This document shows, piece after piece, positions 9,305 through 17,391 of a DNA stretch of 64,000 nucleotides (position 1 is its first letter; the number at the start of each line of letters is the position of its first letter). The position numbers were made by a program, and so were the translations under genes. Below the pieces are notes generated by a model, which was given only the letters and a program-made list of their open reading frames with translations, did not search any database and was not told the origin of the DNA. Origin of the DNA: Pradoshia eiseniae (GTDB taxonomy: Bacteria; Bacillota; Bacilli; Bacillales; Pradoshiaceae); NCBI RefSeq assembly GCF_002946355.1, contig NZ_PKOZ01000011.1, positions 36,260 through 100,259 of the forward strand, written 5' to 3'.

Positions 9305-10183
9305 ATGAAGATATTAGGAGTGGACATTGGAGGGACAGCGATCAAAATTGGCCTAGCCGATGATCATGGAAATCTAGCCAGTTTCCGTGAATATTCATAT
9401 AATAGTAAACTTGGCGGCAAGCATTTAGTCGAAAAATTGATTCAATTTATAGCTGAGAATCCCAGCTTTGACCGAATTGGCATCAGCACGGCCGGACAGG
9501 TCAATGTGGAAGACGGATCTATTTTATATGCCAATGATAATATTCCCCGATATACGGGGACGAAATTAAAAGAAATCCTTGAGCGTGAATTCCAGGTTCC
9601 GGTTTTGGTTGAGAATGATGCCAATGCTGCCGCAATTGGGGAGGGTTATTTTGGGGGAGGGAAACCGTATGATGATTTCCTCTGTTTAACCTTTGGCACA
9701 GGGATTGGGGGAGCAATTGTATTGAATTCCCAAATTTATAGAGGGTATAATGGCATTGCAGCAGAGTTTGGCCATATGATTACCCATCCTCAAGGCAATC
9801 CCTGTAACTGTGGAAGAAGCGGATGCTATGAGACCTATGCCTCGACCACCGCTTTGGTGAGAAAAGCAGCTGAAATAGATAAGGAATTAACGAATGGCAA
9901 AGCGATTTTCCAAGCTATTGATCAAGGGGATACAAGATTAGAGCCTCTTCTAGATGACTGGGTGACTGAGGTGTCGCTAGGCCTGACATCGTTAATTCAT
10001 ATATTTAACCCTTCCGCTATCATTATCGGCGGAGGAATCATGGAACAAGAAAAACTGGTGGATATGGTGGATAAGAAAGTCAAGGAGCTCATCATGGAGA
10101 GTTATTCAGACGTTCAAATCATAAGAGCTGTTCTTGGCAATAAAGCTGGCGTTCTTGGGGCAGCATCCCTCCATCGAAACTAA
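9305..10183 (+). CDS. nanK: ROK-family N-acetylmannosamine kinase
   Basis: A sugar kinase of the ROK family with no DNA-binding domain. The phosphate-binding motif is GVDIGGTAIKIG at the N-terminus, the catalytic segment is VENDANAAAIGE, followed by FGTGIGGAI, and the ROK zinc motif is GNPCNCGRSGCYE. In this operon it should phosphorylate ManNAc to ManNAc-6-P for NanE; other hexoses cannot be excluded. GAGGG at 9291 gives best spacing to the ATG at 9305; ATGs at 9296 and 9299 overlap the nanE stop. Confidence 0.87.
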   Translation: MKILGVDIGGTAIKIGLADDHGNLASFREYSYNSKLGGKHLVEKLIQFIAENPSFDRIGISTAGQVNVEDGSILYANDNIPRYTGTKLKEILEREFQVPVLVENDANAAAIGEGYFGGGKPYDDFLCLTFGTGIGGAIVLNSQIYRGYNGIAAEFGHMITHPQGNPCNCGRSGCYETYASTTALVRKAAEIDKELTNGKAIFQAIDQGDTRLEPLLDDWVTEVSLGLTSLIHIFNPSAIIIGGGIMEQEKLVDMVDKKVKELIMESYSDVQIIRAVLGNKAGVLGAASLHRN

Positions 10184-10206
10184 GAAATAGCAGGGGAGGT
10201 GCATAA

Positions 10207-11061
10207 ATGGCATACCAAGATATCTATTCGCTCATTCATTCAAGGTACACTACATTCACGAACACAGAAAAAAAAGTGGCAGATTACATCCTTGCCAACG
10301 CAAAAGATGTCCTTTATATGTCGATAACCGATTTAGCGGATGCCTGCTGTGTGGGCGAATCAAGTGTTTTCAGATTCTGCAAATCGATGGATTTAAAAGG
10401 ATACCAGGAGTTTAAAATTGTTTTGGCTCACAGTGTCTCTTTAGAGGATGAAACCCCGCAGCTGTCTAGTCAAATTACGATGCAGGATACGATACCGGAA
10501 TTATCGTCTAAAATATTATCGACCAATATAAATGCTTTGACGGAAACCTATAATCTTATAGAAGAGAAGGATATCCAAAGGGCTGCTGAGAGCATGATTA
10601 AGGCAGAACGGATTCATTTCTTTGGCGTTGGCTCATCATTAGTGACAGCATTGGAAGCGAAAAGCAAGTTTATGAGAATCACGAACAAAACGGAATGCTC
10701 GATTGATTCCCATCTTCAAAGCATGTCCGCTTCGCTGTTAACGGAAAAGGATGTCGCCATTGTGATTTCCTATTCCGGGTCCACAAAGGATACGATTGAA
10801 ATTGCGAAGACGGCCAAAGAAAAGGGAGCTACCATTATCTCCATCACAAGATTTGCTAAATCGAATCTTACCTATTATTCAGATATCACCTTATTATGCG
10901 GCGCGAATGAAGGCCCCCTCCAAGGCGGGAGCCTGACGGCGAAAATTTCACAGCTATATCTCTTAGATCTCCTTTATTTTGCTTATTTTAAAGGAACAAA
11001 CAAGGAATCAATTTATAATAAAGAGCAAACCGCAAAAGCTGTGGTTGAAAAAATGCTATAG
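10207..11061 (+). CDS. MurR/RpiR-family regulator of sialic-acid genes
   Basis: A 284-residue regulator with an N-terminal helix-turn-helix (about residues 1-75, with ITDLADACCVGESSVFRFCKS as the recognition part) and a C-terminal SIS sugar-phosphate-binding domain (about 110-240, with FFGVGSSLVTALEAKSKFM and VAIVISYSGSTKDTIE). It is the last gene of the operon, preceded by AGGGGAGGTG. By position and family it probably senses a sugar phosphate such as ManNAc-6-P or GlcNAc-6-P and controls the promoter at 3738; activator or repressor mode is not evident from sequence. Confidence 0.88.
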   Translation: MAYQDIYSLIHSRYTTFTNTEKKVADYILANAKDVLYMSITDLADACCVGESSVFRFCKSMDLKGYQEFKIVLAHSVSLEDETPQLSSQITMQDTIPELSSKILSTNINALTETYNLIEEKDIQRAAESMIKAERIHFFGVGSSLVTALEAKSKFMRITNKTECSIDSHLQSMSASLLTEKDVAIVISYSGSTKDTIEIAKTAKEKGATIISITRFAKSNLTYYSDITLLCGANEGPLQGGSLTAKISQLYLLDLLYFAYFKGTNKESIYNKEQTAKAVVEKML

Positions 11062-11073
11062 GATAGGATAAAT

Positions 11074-11118
11074 GGCTTCTCATGAGTTCGGTGTTGAACT
11101 TGTGGGAGGCTTTTTAAT
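11074..11118 (+). terminator. Terminator of the sialic-acid operon
   Basis: GCTTCTC...AGTTC pairs with GAACT...GGAGGC with a few mismatches, followed by five T. Confidence 0.7.
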
Positions 11119-11247
11119 TTGTTTTCGGGTAAAGCTGTGTTTGTGATTGCTTCTGTTAACTCAATTCTGCCATACAGAAACAGGTGAATAATAAGGAATA
11201 CCCCTTAATAAGAGGCTCTATTGAATGAATCAAGATGAGTCTTCATG

Positions 11248-11288
11248 AAAAAAGGGCTCCATAAGTCATCAAGACTCATGGAACCCTT
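11248..11288 (-). terminator. Terminator of the pbuE-like gene
   Basis: On the minus strand AAGGGTTCCAT...GACTTATGGAGCCCTT forms a long stem and is followed by six T. Confidence 0.8.
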
Positions 11289-11302
11289 CAATTTGAATAT
11301 TA

Positions 11303-12496
11303 TCAAGCATTCGATTCTTTTAACTCAGAAGCCTTCACATTCTCTTGTCTCACTTTCGTCTTACGTGTGATTGAGAACACCGCACAAGCGAGCGCAACAA
11401 GAACAACCGCGCCTCCATACCAAGCTGTGTGTGTCACAGAGCCCGTCTGGTTTAATACGATACCGCCAAACCCGGATCCGAGGGAAATCCCAATTTGCAG
11501 GGCTGAGTTGTTGAAGCTTTGCTGAATATCAGCGGTGGCTGGGTCTGTTTCGATTAAATAGCTTTGCTGCGGCGGTGATAGACTCCAGCTGAGCGCTCCC
11601 CAAATCAGCATCACAGGGATGAAGACAACCATGGAGAAGGTTGTGAATGGCAATAGGAACAGCACGACCGCAAATGACGCGATGAGGATAATGATACTTT
11701 TTTTCGAACCAATCGTGTCAGAGAGCGTGCCTCCCAATGCGCCGCCGCTTACTGCCGCGATCCCGAATAAGAAGTAGAAGATACTGATCCATTTGGCATC
11801 CAGATTCATCACCGACTCAAGGAACGGCGTGAAGTAGGCATAAATCGTGTAATGTCCTGCGAGCACAAACATGGTCGCCAGATGGGCACTGCCGATTTTC
11901 GGACTTGCTACCGCTTTTAATTGCTGTGACAGAGGCATCGCTTTTTCCCCAGGAATGGATTCCAGGAAAATCGAGACGAGCATAAACGAAACAATCGAAA
12001 GAATGGCAATTCCAAGGAAAAGGATACGCCATCCGAATTGCTCCGAGATCAAGATTCCGAGCGGAACACCCATTACAAGTGATGAGCTGATCCCCATTAC
12101 GACAAGACCGATGGCCTTTGCCCGGTGTGCCGGAGAAACGACTCTGGCAGCGATGACTAAGGATAGGACCATAATCAATGCCGTGCTCATCGCCGTTAAT
12201 ACACGGGCAATCATCATGATGGTGTAGTTCGGGCTGAAGTAGGTCATAATATTGCCAAGGAAGAAGATCGCCATGGAAATAAGGTACACCTTTTTACGGT
12301 CGTATTTGTTTGTCATGACCAATAACACGGGTCCGGCGATCGCATAAATAAGGGCAAAGACCGTGATAAGCTGTCCGGCCGAGCTCAAGGAAACATTTAA
12401 ATCATCCGCGATATTTGGCAGAACCCCGCCGATAATCAGTTCGACCAATCCAACCGCAACCGCTGATATCGCTAGAATTATTACTTTTAAATTCAT
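11303..12496 (-). CDS. pbuE: PbuE-like purine efflux pump (MFS, DHA1)
   Basis: A 397-residue 12-helix major facilitator that closely resembles B. subtilis PbuE along its length: the start [17 protein letters not shown], the MFS A-motif region [18 protein letters not shown]-like [16 protein letters not shown] and the [10 protein letters not shown] segment. PbuE exports hypoxanthine, adenine and related bases. The gene lies directly behind a purine riboswitch (12528-12628), which confirms the link to purines. Unlike the B. subtilis gene, the riboswitch specificity base here is C rather than U, so guanine or hypoxanthine may be the signal. It is a single-gene unit with its own terminator. Confidence 0.87.
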   Translation of the reverse strand: MNLKVIILAISAVAVGLVELIIGGVLPNIADDLNVSLSSAGQLITVFALIYAIAGPVLLVMTNKYDRKKVYLISMAIFFLGNIMTYFSPNYTIMMIARVLTAMSTALIMVLSLVIAARVVSPAHRAKAIGLVVMGISSSLVMGVPLGILISEQFGWRILFLGIAILSIVSFMLVSIFLESIPGEKAMPLSQQLKAVASPKIGSAHLATMFVLAGHYTIYAYFTPFLESVMNLDAKWISIFYFLFGIAAVSGGALGGTLSDTIGSKKSIIILIASFAVVLFLLPFTTFSMVVFIPVMLIWGALSWSLSPPQQSYLIETDPATADIQQSFNNSALQIGISLGSGFGGIVLNQTGSVTHTAWYGGAVVLVALACAVFSITRKTKVRQENVKASELKESNA

Positions 12497-12527
12497 TGGT
12501 TTTAAAACATCCTTTCAGTATGAAAAT

Positions 12528-12628
12528 AAAAAAGTCCTGACTGCAAAAAATGAAATTGTTCATTTTCTGTAGTCAGGACTTTATGGTTCCTGGTAGAGAC
12601 CCTCACGCCATATTCTGAGGTTATACAG
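12528..12628 (-). promoter_or_regulatory. Purine riboswitch, transcriptional ON type, guanine-type specificity base
   Basis: On the minus strand the aptamer runs 12628 to 12567. P1 is CTGTA/TACAG, P2 is CCTCA/TGAGG with an AATATGG loop, P3 is CAGGA/TCCTG with an ACCATAAAG loop, and the core has TCTACC. The downstream terminator (12582-12528) pairs GTCCTGACT with AGTCAGGAC and ends in T6; its 5' arm reuses the 3' sides of P3 and P1, so ligand binding should block termination. The base that chooses the ligand (position 74 in standard numbering) is C at 12572 in GACTAC; adenine riboswitches have T there. Confidence 0.9.
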
Positions 12629-13216
12629 GTTATTATTATTCGTTTGTAAAAGAAGCACACTTTGAATAGTTTACTAGGTGAAAGGAAATTTATCAAGATT
12701 TATTTTTCGCTGAAGAAAAATGATGGTATGACTTCAAGTGTAGCTGCAACATTTGTTAAAATAGATGGTAGGAGTCAAATTAACCATTTCACGAATAATA
12801 CTATGTGAATTATTGAACGAAATAAAAGGTTAGACAATCATCATATGCGTTTTCATGTAAACGTAGAATGCAAGAGTGGTTTTTATTTTGTTTATTGAAA
12901 AAGATAAGTGAAGGGGGTATAGTAAATGACCTGGTCCTGATTACTTGGAAGTGGTTTAAGCTATTTTAAGAGAATATCAGAGCCAGAATCAATAACTGAA
13001 ATGGCCTTTGGCGGTATTGGACATATGCTTGCAGGTAAGGCAGTTGACTTTTCCTAACATGATAATGGGACAGAAATATGAACCTCTGCATGAAGTAGTT
13101 TCGTTTTGTAGAGTATTAATAGTAAAAACATATGAATGGGTTTCTCATTTAGCATTTGGATTATTTACATTTTTAATTTTATATTGAAATAGAAACTATT
13201 ACGGGAGAATTTGAAC
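12629..13216. other. Intergenic region with one decayed small frame
   Basis: Apart from the interrupted frame at 12926-13057 listed separately, I see no gene, terminator or repeat. The sequence is AT-rich and probably contains the promoters of the riboswitch RNA (left end) and of the nuclease gene (right end). Confidence 0.4.
12926..13057 (+). pseudogene. Small frame with an in-frame TGA, possible decayed gene
   Basis: A good ribosome site (AAGGGGGT) precedes ATG 12926. The frame reads MTWS, then TGA at 12938-12940, then continues openly for 38 codons (LLGSGLSYFKRI ... HMLAGKAVDFS) to TAA. The continuity after the stop suggests a short protein broken by one base change (TGG to TGA would restore Trp). 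I do not recognise a family. Confidence 0.35.
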
Positions 13217-14203
13217 ATGAAAAAGATTTATACCTTTATAGCTTTACTTTTATCAACCGTTCTTATAGTGGGTTGTACAGATACAGACACTGCATCCACA
13301 AAAGATGTAGAAACACAGCCACAAGAAGAAACGACCGTTGACACAAATGAAACGAGTCAAAAGGAAGAAACTGAAACGACCGTTACTGAAGAACCAAAAG
13401 AAGAACCAACTGAAGAGCCGCAAAAAGAGGAAACACCAGCGCAACAAAATGATGACCTGTTCGCAGGGTACAAACGTATTGAAGTGGACGGCGGCAATTT
13501 ATCCGGATATCGTCAGCCTAACGTCGTTGTTGACATTGGGTTTGGGGACCGTGAATACTGGGCATTTACGAATGAACACGGGCAACTAGTGCGTGTCGTT
13601 GCTGACGAAATCATTCTGCAAGATGACAGCAGTGAACCTGTCACATCGTCTGGCAGATACTATTCTGATGAGGCCAAGGTTCCTGGTGTCGAACGAAGCG
13701 ACTTAGATGAAGGACATATCATTGCTGATTCCCTCGGAGGGGTATCCAATGCGTATAATATTACCCCGCAGGATAGTACGCTCAACCGACATGGTGACCA
13801 GGCCTATATGGAAGACGTGATCCGCAAGGCAGGCGGAGCCACTGATTTTGAAGCGATTATCAAATATCCAAATACGAAAACGCAGATTCCTTCAAGCTAT
13901 CAGTATACGTATACGGTAAGGGGAAACAAGGTTGTTGATACCTTTGACAATGTGAACCCGGATGAAGTGAACGAATCTCTTGGTTTAACAGAGAGCAAGC
14001 CCTCTGAATCAACGGACAGTAAACCTTCTGCATCAACTAGTTCAAGCACAAGCGGAGACCTTTCCAGTGTTGATACAAATGGGAATGGACAGGTGACGAT
14101 TAAGGAAGCAAAGGATGCAGGATTCAGCATGCCGATTACGAGAGACCATTGGTTATACCCTTATATGCGTGATAATGATAATGACGGTATGGTGGGTGAG
14201 TAA
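13217..14203 (+). CDS. Lipoprotein with DNA/RNA non-specific endonuclease domain and C-terminal calcium-loop region
   Basis: A surface lipoprotein of 328 residues. The lipobox is LIVGC near residue 20, followed by an acidic Glu/Thr/Lys-rich linker (about 25-80). The nuclease domain covers about 85-250: the beta-beta-alpha metal motif is DEGHIIADSLGG with the catalytic His near residue 167, then NITPQDSTLNRHGDQAYME, as in the PF13930-like endonucleases. A Ser/Thr-rich linker leads to two Asp/Asn loops, DTNGNGQVTIKEA and RDNDNDGMVGE, resembling Excalibur or EF-hand calcium sites. It should degrade extracellular nucleic acid. GGGAG before the ATG at 13217 favours this start over a TTG at 13211. 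Confidence 0.82.
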   Translation: MKKIYTFIALLLSTVLIVGCTDTDTASTKDVETQPQEETTVDTNETSQKEETETTVTEEPKEEPTEEPQKEETPAQQNDDLFAGYKRIEVDGGNLSGYRQPNVVVDIGFGDREYWAFTNEHGQLVRVVADEIILQDDSSEPVTSSGRYYSDEAKVPGVERSDLDEGHIIADSLGGVSNAYNITPQDSTLNRHGDQAYMEDVIRKAGGATDFEAIIKYPNTKTQIPSSYQYTYTVRGNKVVDTFDNVNPDEVNESLGLTESKPSESTDSKPSASTSSSTSGDLSSVDTNGNGQVTIKEAKDAGFSMPITRDHWLYPYMRDNDNDGMVGE

Positions 14204-14224
14204 TCATCTAGAACCTGAACAATG

Positions 14225-14254
14225 AGCTTGGGATATCCCAAGCTTATTTCATTT
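14225..14254 (+). terminator. Probable terminator of the nuclease gene
   Basis: A perfect 20-bp palindrome (AGCTTGGG / CCCAAGCT, 4-nt loop) followed by a modest T-rich stretch. Confidence 0.6.
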
Positions 14255-14409
14255 GACTTGCTTTTTTGTCAAATACTTTTCGATCGTTCTTGAATATAGG
14301 ACTAATTAAATGGAATAAGATATAAAATTGGTTTTTCGGATAGATATCCTGCATAATCATTTTGGCAGATGATATGCTTAACCAAATAGATAAGGAATGG
14401 TGGAAACGA

Positions 14410-15624
14410 ATGCAAAATTGGAAAAGGCAGGCTGTATTATTCTTGTCGAGCCAAGGTGTGTCCATGTTTGGTTCGTCAATCGTGCAATACGCGATTATGT
14501 GGCATCTGACGCTAACGACGCAATCGGGCTTAATCATGACGTTTTATATCATTTGCGGCTTTTTGCCTACATTCTTCCTGTCGCCTTTTGCAGGGGTGTG
14601 GGCGGACCGATATAATCGGAAAAAGCTGATTATCAGCGCAGATGGAGGAATTTCGATTGCCACTTTGATTTTGGCGATTTTGTTTTTGAGCGGGATTCAA
14701 CACATTTGGCTGCTGTTTATTGTCGTGACGATCCGCGCAATTGGAGCGGGTATCCAGACACCGGCGGTCGGGGCGGTATTGCCGCAAATCGTTCCAGAAG
14801 AGAAACTAATGAGGGTGAATGGGATTAATGGGACGATTCAATCGATGATTTTCTTCGGAGCACCTTTAATAAGTGCGGCGTTGCTGTCGATTACGACTTT
14901 AGAAATGATTCTTTTTGTTGATGTCGTGACAGCGTTGATTGCGATTGTAATCATGTTCTTTTTAAAGCTGAAGCATGTGAGAAATGAAACGGCTAGCATG
15001 GGCTATTTGGCTGATTTCACGGCGGGTCTGCGCTATGTGAAGTCCTCGGGCTATCTTAAGTGGTTCTTTATTTATTTCTCGATTCTATTTTTCTTGATGG
15101 CGCCCGCATCGTTTTTGACTCCGCTCCAGGTAACACGTGTGTTCGGCGGAGATGTTTGGCGGCTGACAGCGATTGAGCTGACCTTTTCCGTTGGGATGAT
15201 GATTGGAGGAGCCATTATTGCAGCATGGCAGGGATTCCATAACCGCGTCCATACGATGGTGCTTGGTGCGGCAGTGTTCGGCTTGTGTACAATGTTATTT
15301 GGCCTTGTGCCTAATTTCATGATTTATGTGGTCGTCATGGCCATTTGCGGCATCGCGATGCCAATCTTTAACACGCCAACGATGACGATGCTGCAGGAAA
15401 CTATCGACCCAGCTTACATAGGCCGTGTGTTTGGCTTATTCAGCATGATATCTTCCTCGATGATGCCGATGGGCATGGTTCTTTTCGGTCCGTTAGCAGA
15501 CGTTATTGATATTAAGTGGATCCTTATCTTTACCGGGGTGATCATGATGATTTTATCGATTGCGATGCTGAAGACGAAGGCACTTGTCAGAGCGGGAGTG
15601 AAAAATACCGATCCAGCGATGTGA
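14410..15624 (+). CDS. MFS transporter, DHA3 (macrolide-efflux-like)
   Basis: A 404-residue 12-helix major facilitator of the type related to MefA and other DHA3 pumps. It begins NWKRQAVLFLSSQGVSMFGSSIVQYAIMWHLT, a typical opening for this group, has the A-motif ADRYNRKKLII between helices 2 and 3 and a conserved GAGIQTPAVGAVLPQIVP segment. The ATG at 14410 with AAGGAATGG upstream is preferred over the earlier in-frame TTG at 14362. The natural substrate is unknown; lipophilic drug export is the family expectation. A strong terminator follows immediately after the stop. Confidence 0.83.
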   Translation: MQNWKRQAVLFLSSQGVSMFGSSIVQYAIMWHLTLTTQSGLIMTFYIICGFLPTFFLSPFAGVWADRYNRKKLIISADGGISIATLILAILFLSGIQHIWLLFIVVTIRAIGAGIQTPAVGAVLPQIVPEEKLMRVNGINGTIQSMIFFGAPLISAALLSITTLEMILFVDVVTALIAIVIMFFLKLKHVRNETASMGYLADFTAGLRYVKSSGYLKWFFIYFSILFFLMAPASFLTPLQVTRVFGGDVWRLTAIELTFSVGMMIGGAIIAAWQGFHNRVHTMVLGAAVFGLCTMLFGLVPNFMIYVVVMAICGIAMPIFNTPTMTMLQETIDPAYIGRVFGLFSMISSSMMPMGMVLFGPLADVIDIKWILIFTGVIMMILSIAMLKTKALVRAGVKNTDPAM

Positions 15625-15634
15625 ATGGAAAATG

Positions 15635-15682
15635 GGGGCTTTCTATCAGGTTTCTATCCTGATGGGAAGCCTCGTTTTATTT
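15635..15682 (+). terminator. Terminator of the MFS gene
   Basis: GGGGCTTTCTATCAGG (15635-15650) pairs with CCTGATGGGAAGCCTC (15658-15673) around a 7-nt loop, followed by GTTTTATTT. Confidence 0.85.
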
Positions 15683-15705
15683 CGGAAATGTCAAAAGTTT
15701 TTGAA

Positions 15706-15912
15706 ATGAAAAATCATATTAGAGAGTTAAGAAAATCAGCCAAGCTATCACAAGACGAGCTGGCCAAACGTTGCCATGTTTCCAGACAAACCATCAATGC
15801 GATTGAGAATGATAAGTACGATCCCACTTTGCAATTAGCCTTTAACATTGCCATGGTATTAGGTACCACTGTTGATCAGCTTTTTATCCATGAATTTGCG
15901 AGTGAAACATAA
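15706..15912 (+). CDS. XRE-family small regulator (YgzD-like)
   Basis: A 68-residue protein made almost entirely of a helix-turn-helix: IRELRKSAKLSQDELAKRCH then VSRQTINAIENDKYDPTL as the recognition helix. Family members start MKN-IRELR, so I place the start at ATG 15706; ATG 15688 (six codons earlier) is an alternative. The frame is open back to 15625, but that part is the terminator hairpin of the preceding gene. The ribosome site is weak in both cases. Targets are unknown; such proteins often control an adjacent membrane protein. Confidence 0.75.
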   Translation: MKNHIRELRKSAKLSQDELAKRCHVSRQTINAIENDKYDPTLQLAFNIAMVLGTTVDQLFIHEFASET

Positions 15913-15952
15913 AGACTAATCTGTTTCTGCTTTCCTCGCCAAATAATAAAAG

Positions 15953-15998
15953 AAACACTGATTCTGTTCGATTAATGACGGATATCAGTGTTTTTTTC
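15953..15998 (+). terminator. Terminator of the XRE gene
   Basis: AAACACTGAT (15953-15962) and ATCAGTGTTT (15984-15993) are perfect complements followed by more T. Confidence 0.75.
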
Positions 15999-16059
15999 TA
16001 TGCAGTTGGCACATGTTGTTTGGATGAATTTTGCAAGGGAATTTGTCGAACGGAAAATA

Positions 16060-16109
16060 TTTACAAATTAGATATAGGCATTGTATAGTTGGTTACAGGG
16101 GTAATCAAC
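16060..16109 (+). promoter_or_regulatory. Promoter and operator of the GntR-ABC operon
   Basis: TTTACA (16060-16065), 18 bp, TATAGT (16084-16089). GTTGGTTAC (16088-16096) and GTAATCAAC (16101-16109) form an inverted repeat with one mismatch centred on the expected transcription start; this is a good site for autoregulation by the YtrA-type regulator that follows. Confidence 0.65.
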
Positions 16110-16160
16110 CGAACAAATACTCCGCATGGATTGAACAGAGATAAGGAAGGAGTATTCCTA

Positions 16161-16529
16161 TTGAAGCCAGTATTAGATGAGTCGCTGCCCATATTTCAGC
16201 AAATTGCCCAAATTATACGTAATAACATTATCGAAGGAATCGTAATGGAAGGGGAAAGAGTCCCATCAGAAAATGAACTTTCCAGCTTTTATAACATCAA
16301 TCGAGCGACAGTAAGGAAAGGACTGCAAACGTTAGCTGATGAAGAAATCATATACAAAAAGCGTGGAATTGGCATGTTTGTTGTGGAAGGTGCCAAAGAA
16401 AAATTATTAAATGAGAGGAAAAAGCAGTACAAGAAGGAATATATTTGGCCATTGCTAGAAGAAGGAAATCGGTTGGGGATGAGTGTTGATCAAGTCATCG
16501 AATTAATCAAAGAGGAGGGTGAGAAATGA
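16161..16529 (+). CDS. GntR-family regulator, YtrA subfamily
   Basis: A 122-residue regulator with a winged helix-turn-helix (LPIFQQIAQIIRNNIIEG ... RVPSENELSSFYNINRATVRKGLQTL) and a short C-terminal tail typical of the YtrA subfamily, which has no large effector domain. AAGGAAGGAG at 16143-16152 lies 8 nt before TTG 16161, giving the family-typical start MKPVLDESLPIF; the frame extends back to 16089 but that part overlaps the promoter. It overlaps the ATPase gene by 4 bases (ATGA). YtrA-type regulators repress their own ABC operon and respond to cell-envelope stress. Confidence 0.85.
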   Translation: MKPVLDESLPIFQQIAQIIRNNIIEGIVMEGERVPSENELSSFYNINRATVRKGLQTLADEEIIYKKRGIGMFVVEGAKEKLLNERKKQYKKEYIWPLLEEGNRLGMSVDQVIELIKEEGEK

Positions 16530-17389
16530 TTCGAGTGGAGAACGTTACCTATGGTTATGGGAACGCATTAGCACTTAAGGATATTTCTTTCAGTGAAAAG
16601 GAACCTGAAATCATCGCCATTTGGGGTCGCAATGGAGCGGGGAAAACAACACTAATGAAACTTCTTGCAGGACATGAAAGGCCGGACAAAGGAATAGTTG
16701 AAATTCTGGGTATGGCTCCATATAACCATCCAGAGGCTGTCCAACATGTATGTTATATGCAAGAGGATCATCCATTTAGTTCTATTTGGAATGTGAGAGA
16801 TGCGTTAAGGATTGCCAGTTATTATTATGCCAATTGGGATGAGGATTTAGCTCAACGACTATTAAAGACCTTTCAACTGAATGAAAGGAAGAGAATTTCT
16901 AAGCTGTCAAAGGGAATGAAGTCCGCTCTGCAGTTTATCATTGGCCTTTCTAGTCATGCGGAAATTACCATTCTCGATGAACCGAGTAATGGATTGGATG
17001 CAAGCATGCGGAAGAAAATGAATCAGTCTTTGCGGGAAAGCCATGAAATGCATCCGCGATTAATCCTTTTATCGACTCATCATATCGAAGAAATACAGAC
17101 TTTATGCGAATCACTTATTGTCATACATGATAAAAAAGTCCTCATGCAGGAATCGATTGATGACATAAGAGAACATGGAGTCTGGTTGGCAGGCGAAAAA
17201 GTCAAGGTAGAGAGAATCTTAAAGGGACAAAAACCATTAGAAGTATCCAGACTAGGTTCAAATATGAAAGTGATGATGGATGTTCCATATAATGATGAGT
17301 GGAGAGAATTAGCCTCCTCACACGGACTCTCGATTGAAAAAGCAAAGCTTCAAGATTATTTGCTAAATAAAACAGAGGAGGCAGTATAG
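16526..17389 (+). CDS. ABC transporter ATP-binding protein (YtrB-like)
   Basis: A 287-residue ATPase with Walker A GRNGAGKTT (near 35-43), signature LSKGMKSA in place of LSGGQ, Walker B ITILDEPSNGLD and the H-loop STHHIEE. The LSKGM signature is typical of exporters of the YtrB/CcmA group. A C-terminal extension of about 70 residues follows the nucleotide-binding domain. It is translationally coupled to the GntR gene and followed two bases later by a membrane protein that must be its partner. Substrate unknown; related modules act in envelope stress or peptide-antibiotic resistance. Confidence 0.87.
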   Translation: MIRVENVTYGYGNALALKDISFSEKEPEIIAIWGRNGAGKTTLMKLLAGHERPDKGIVEILGMAPYNHPEAVQHVCYMQEDHPFSSIWNVRDALRIASYYYANWDEDLAQRLLKTFQLNERKRISKLSKGMKSALQFIIGLSSHAEITILDEPSNGLDASMRKKMNQSLRESHEMHPRLILLSTHHIEEIQTLCESLIVIHDKKVLMQESIDDIREHGVWLAGEKVKVERILKGQKPLEVSRLGSNMKVMMDVPYNDEWRELASSHGLSIEKAKLQDYLLNKTEEAV

Positions 17390-17391
17390 GG

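Noticed and set aside
12363..12572. Forward open frame opposite pbuE reaching into the riboswitch
   Set aside because: It overlaps the coding strand of pbuE and then the riboswitch terminator; the opposite strand has clear protein and RNA signals.
15625..15705. N-terminal extension of the XRE gene to the ATG right after the MFS stop
   Set aside because: These bases form the MFS terminator hairpin and T tract, and family members start at the later MKN-IRELR.
16089..16160. N-terminal extension of the GntR gene
   Set aside because: It overlaps the promoter -10 and operator; the strong ribosome site is before TTG 16161, and the family start fits there.
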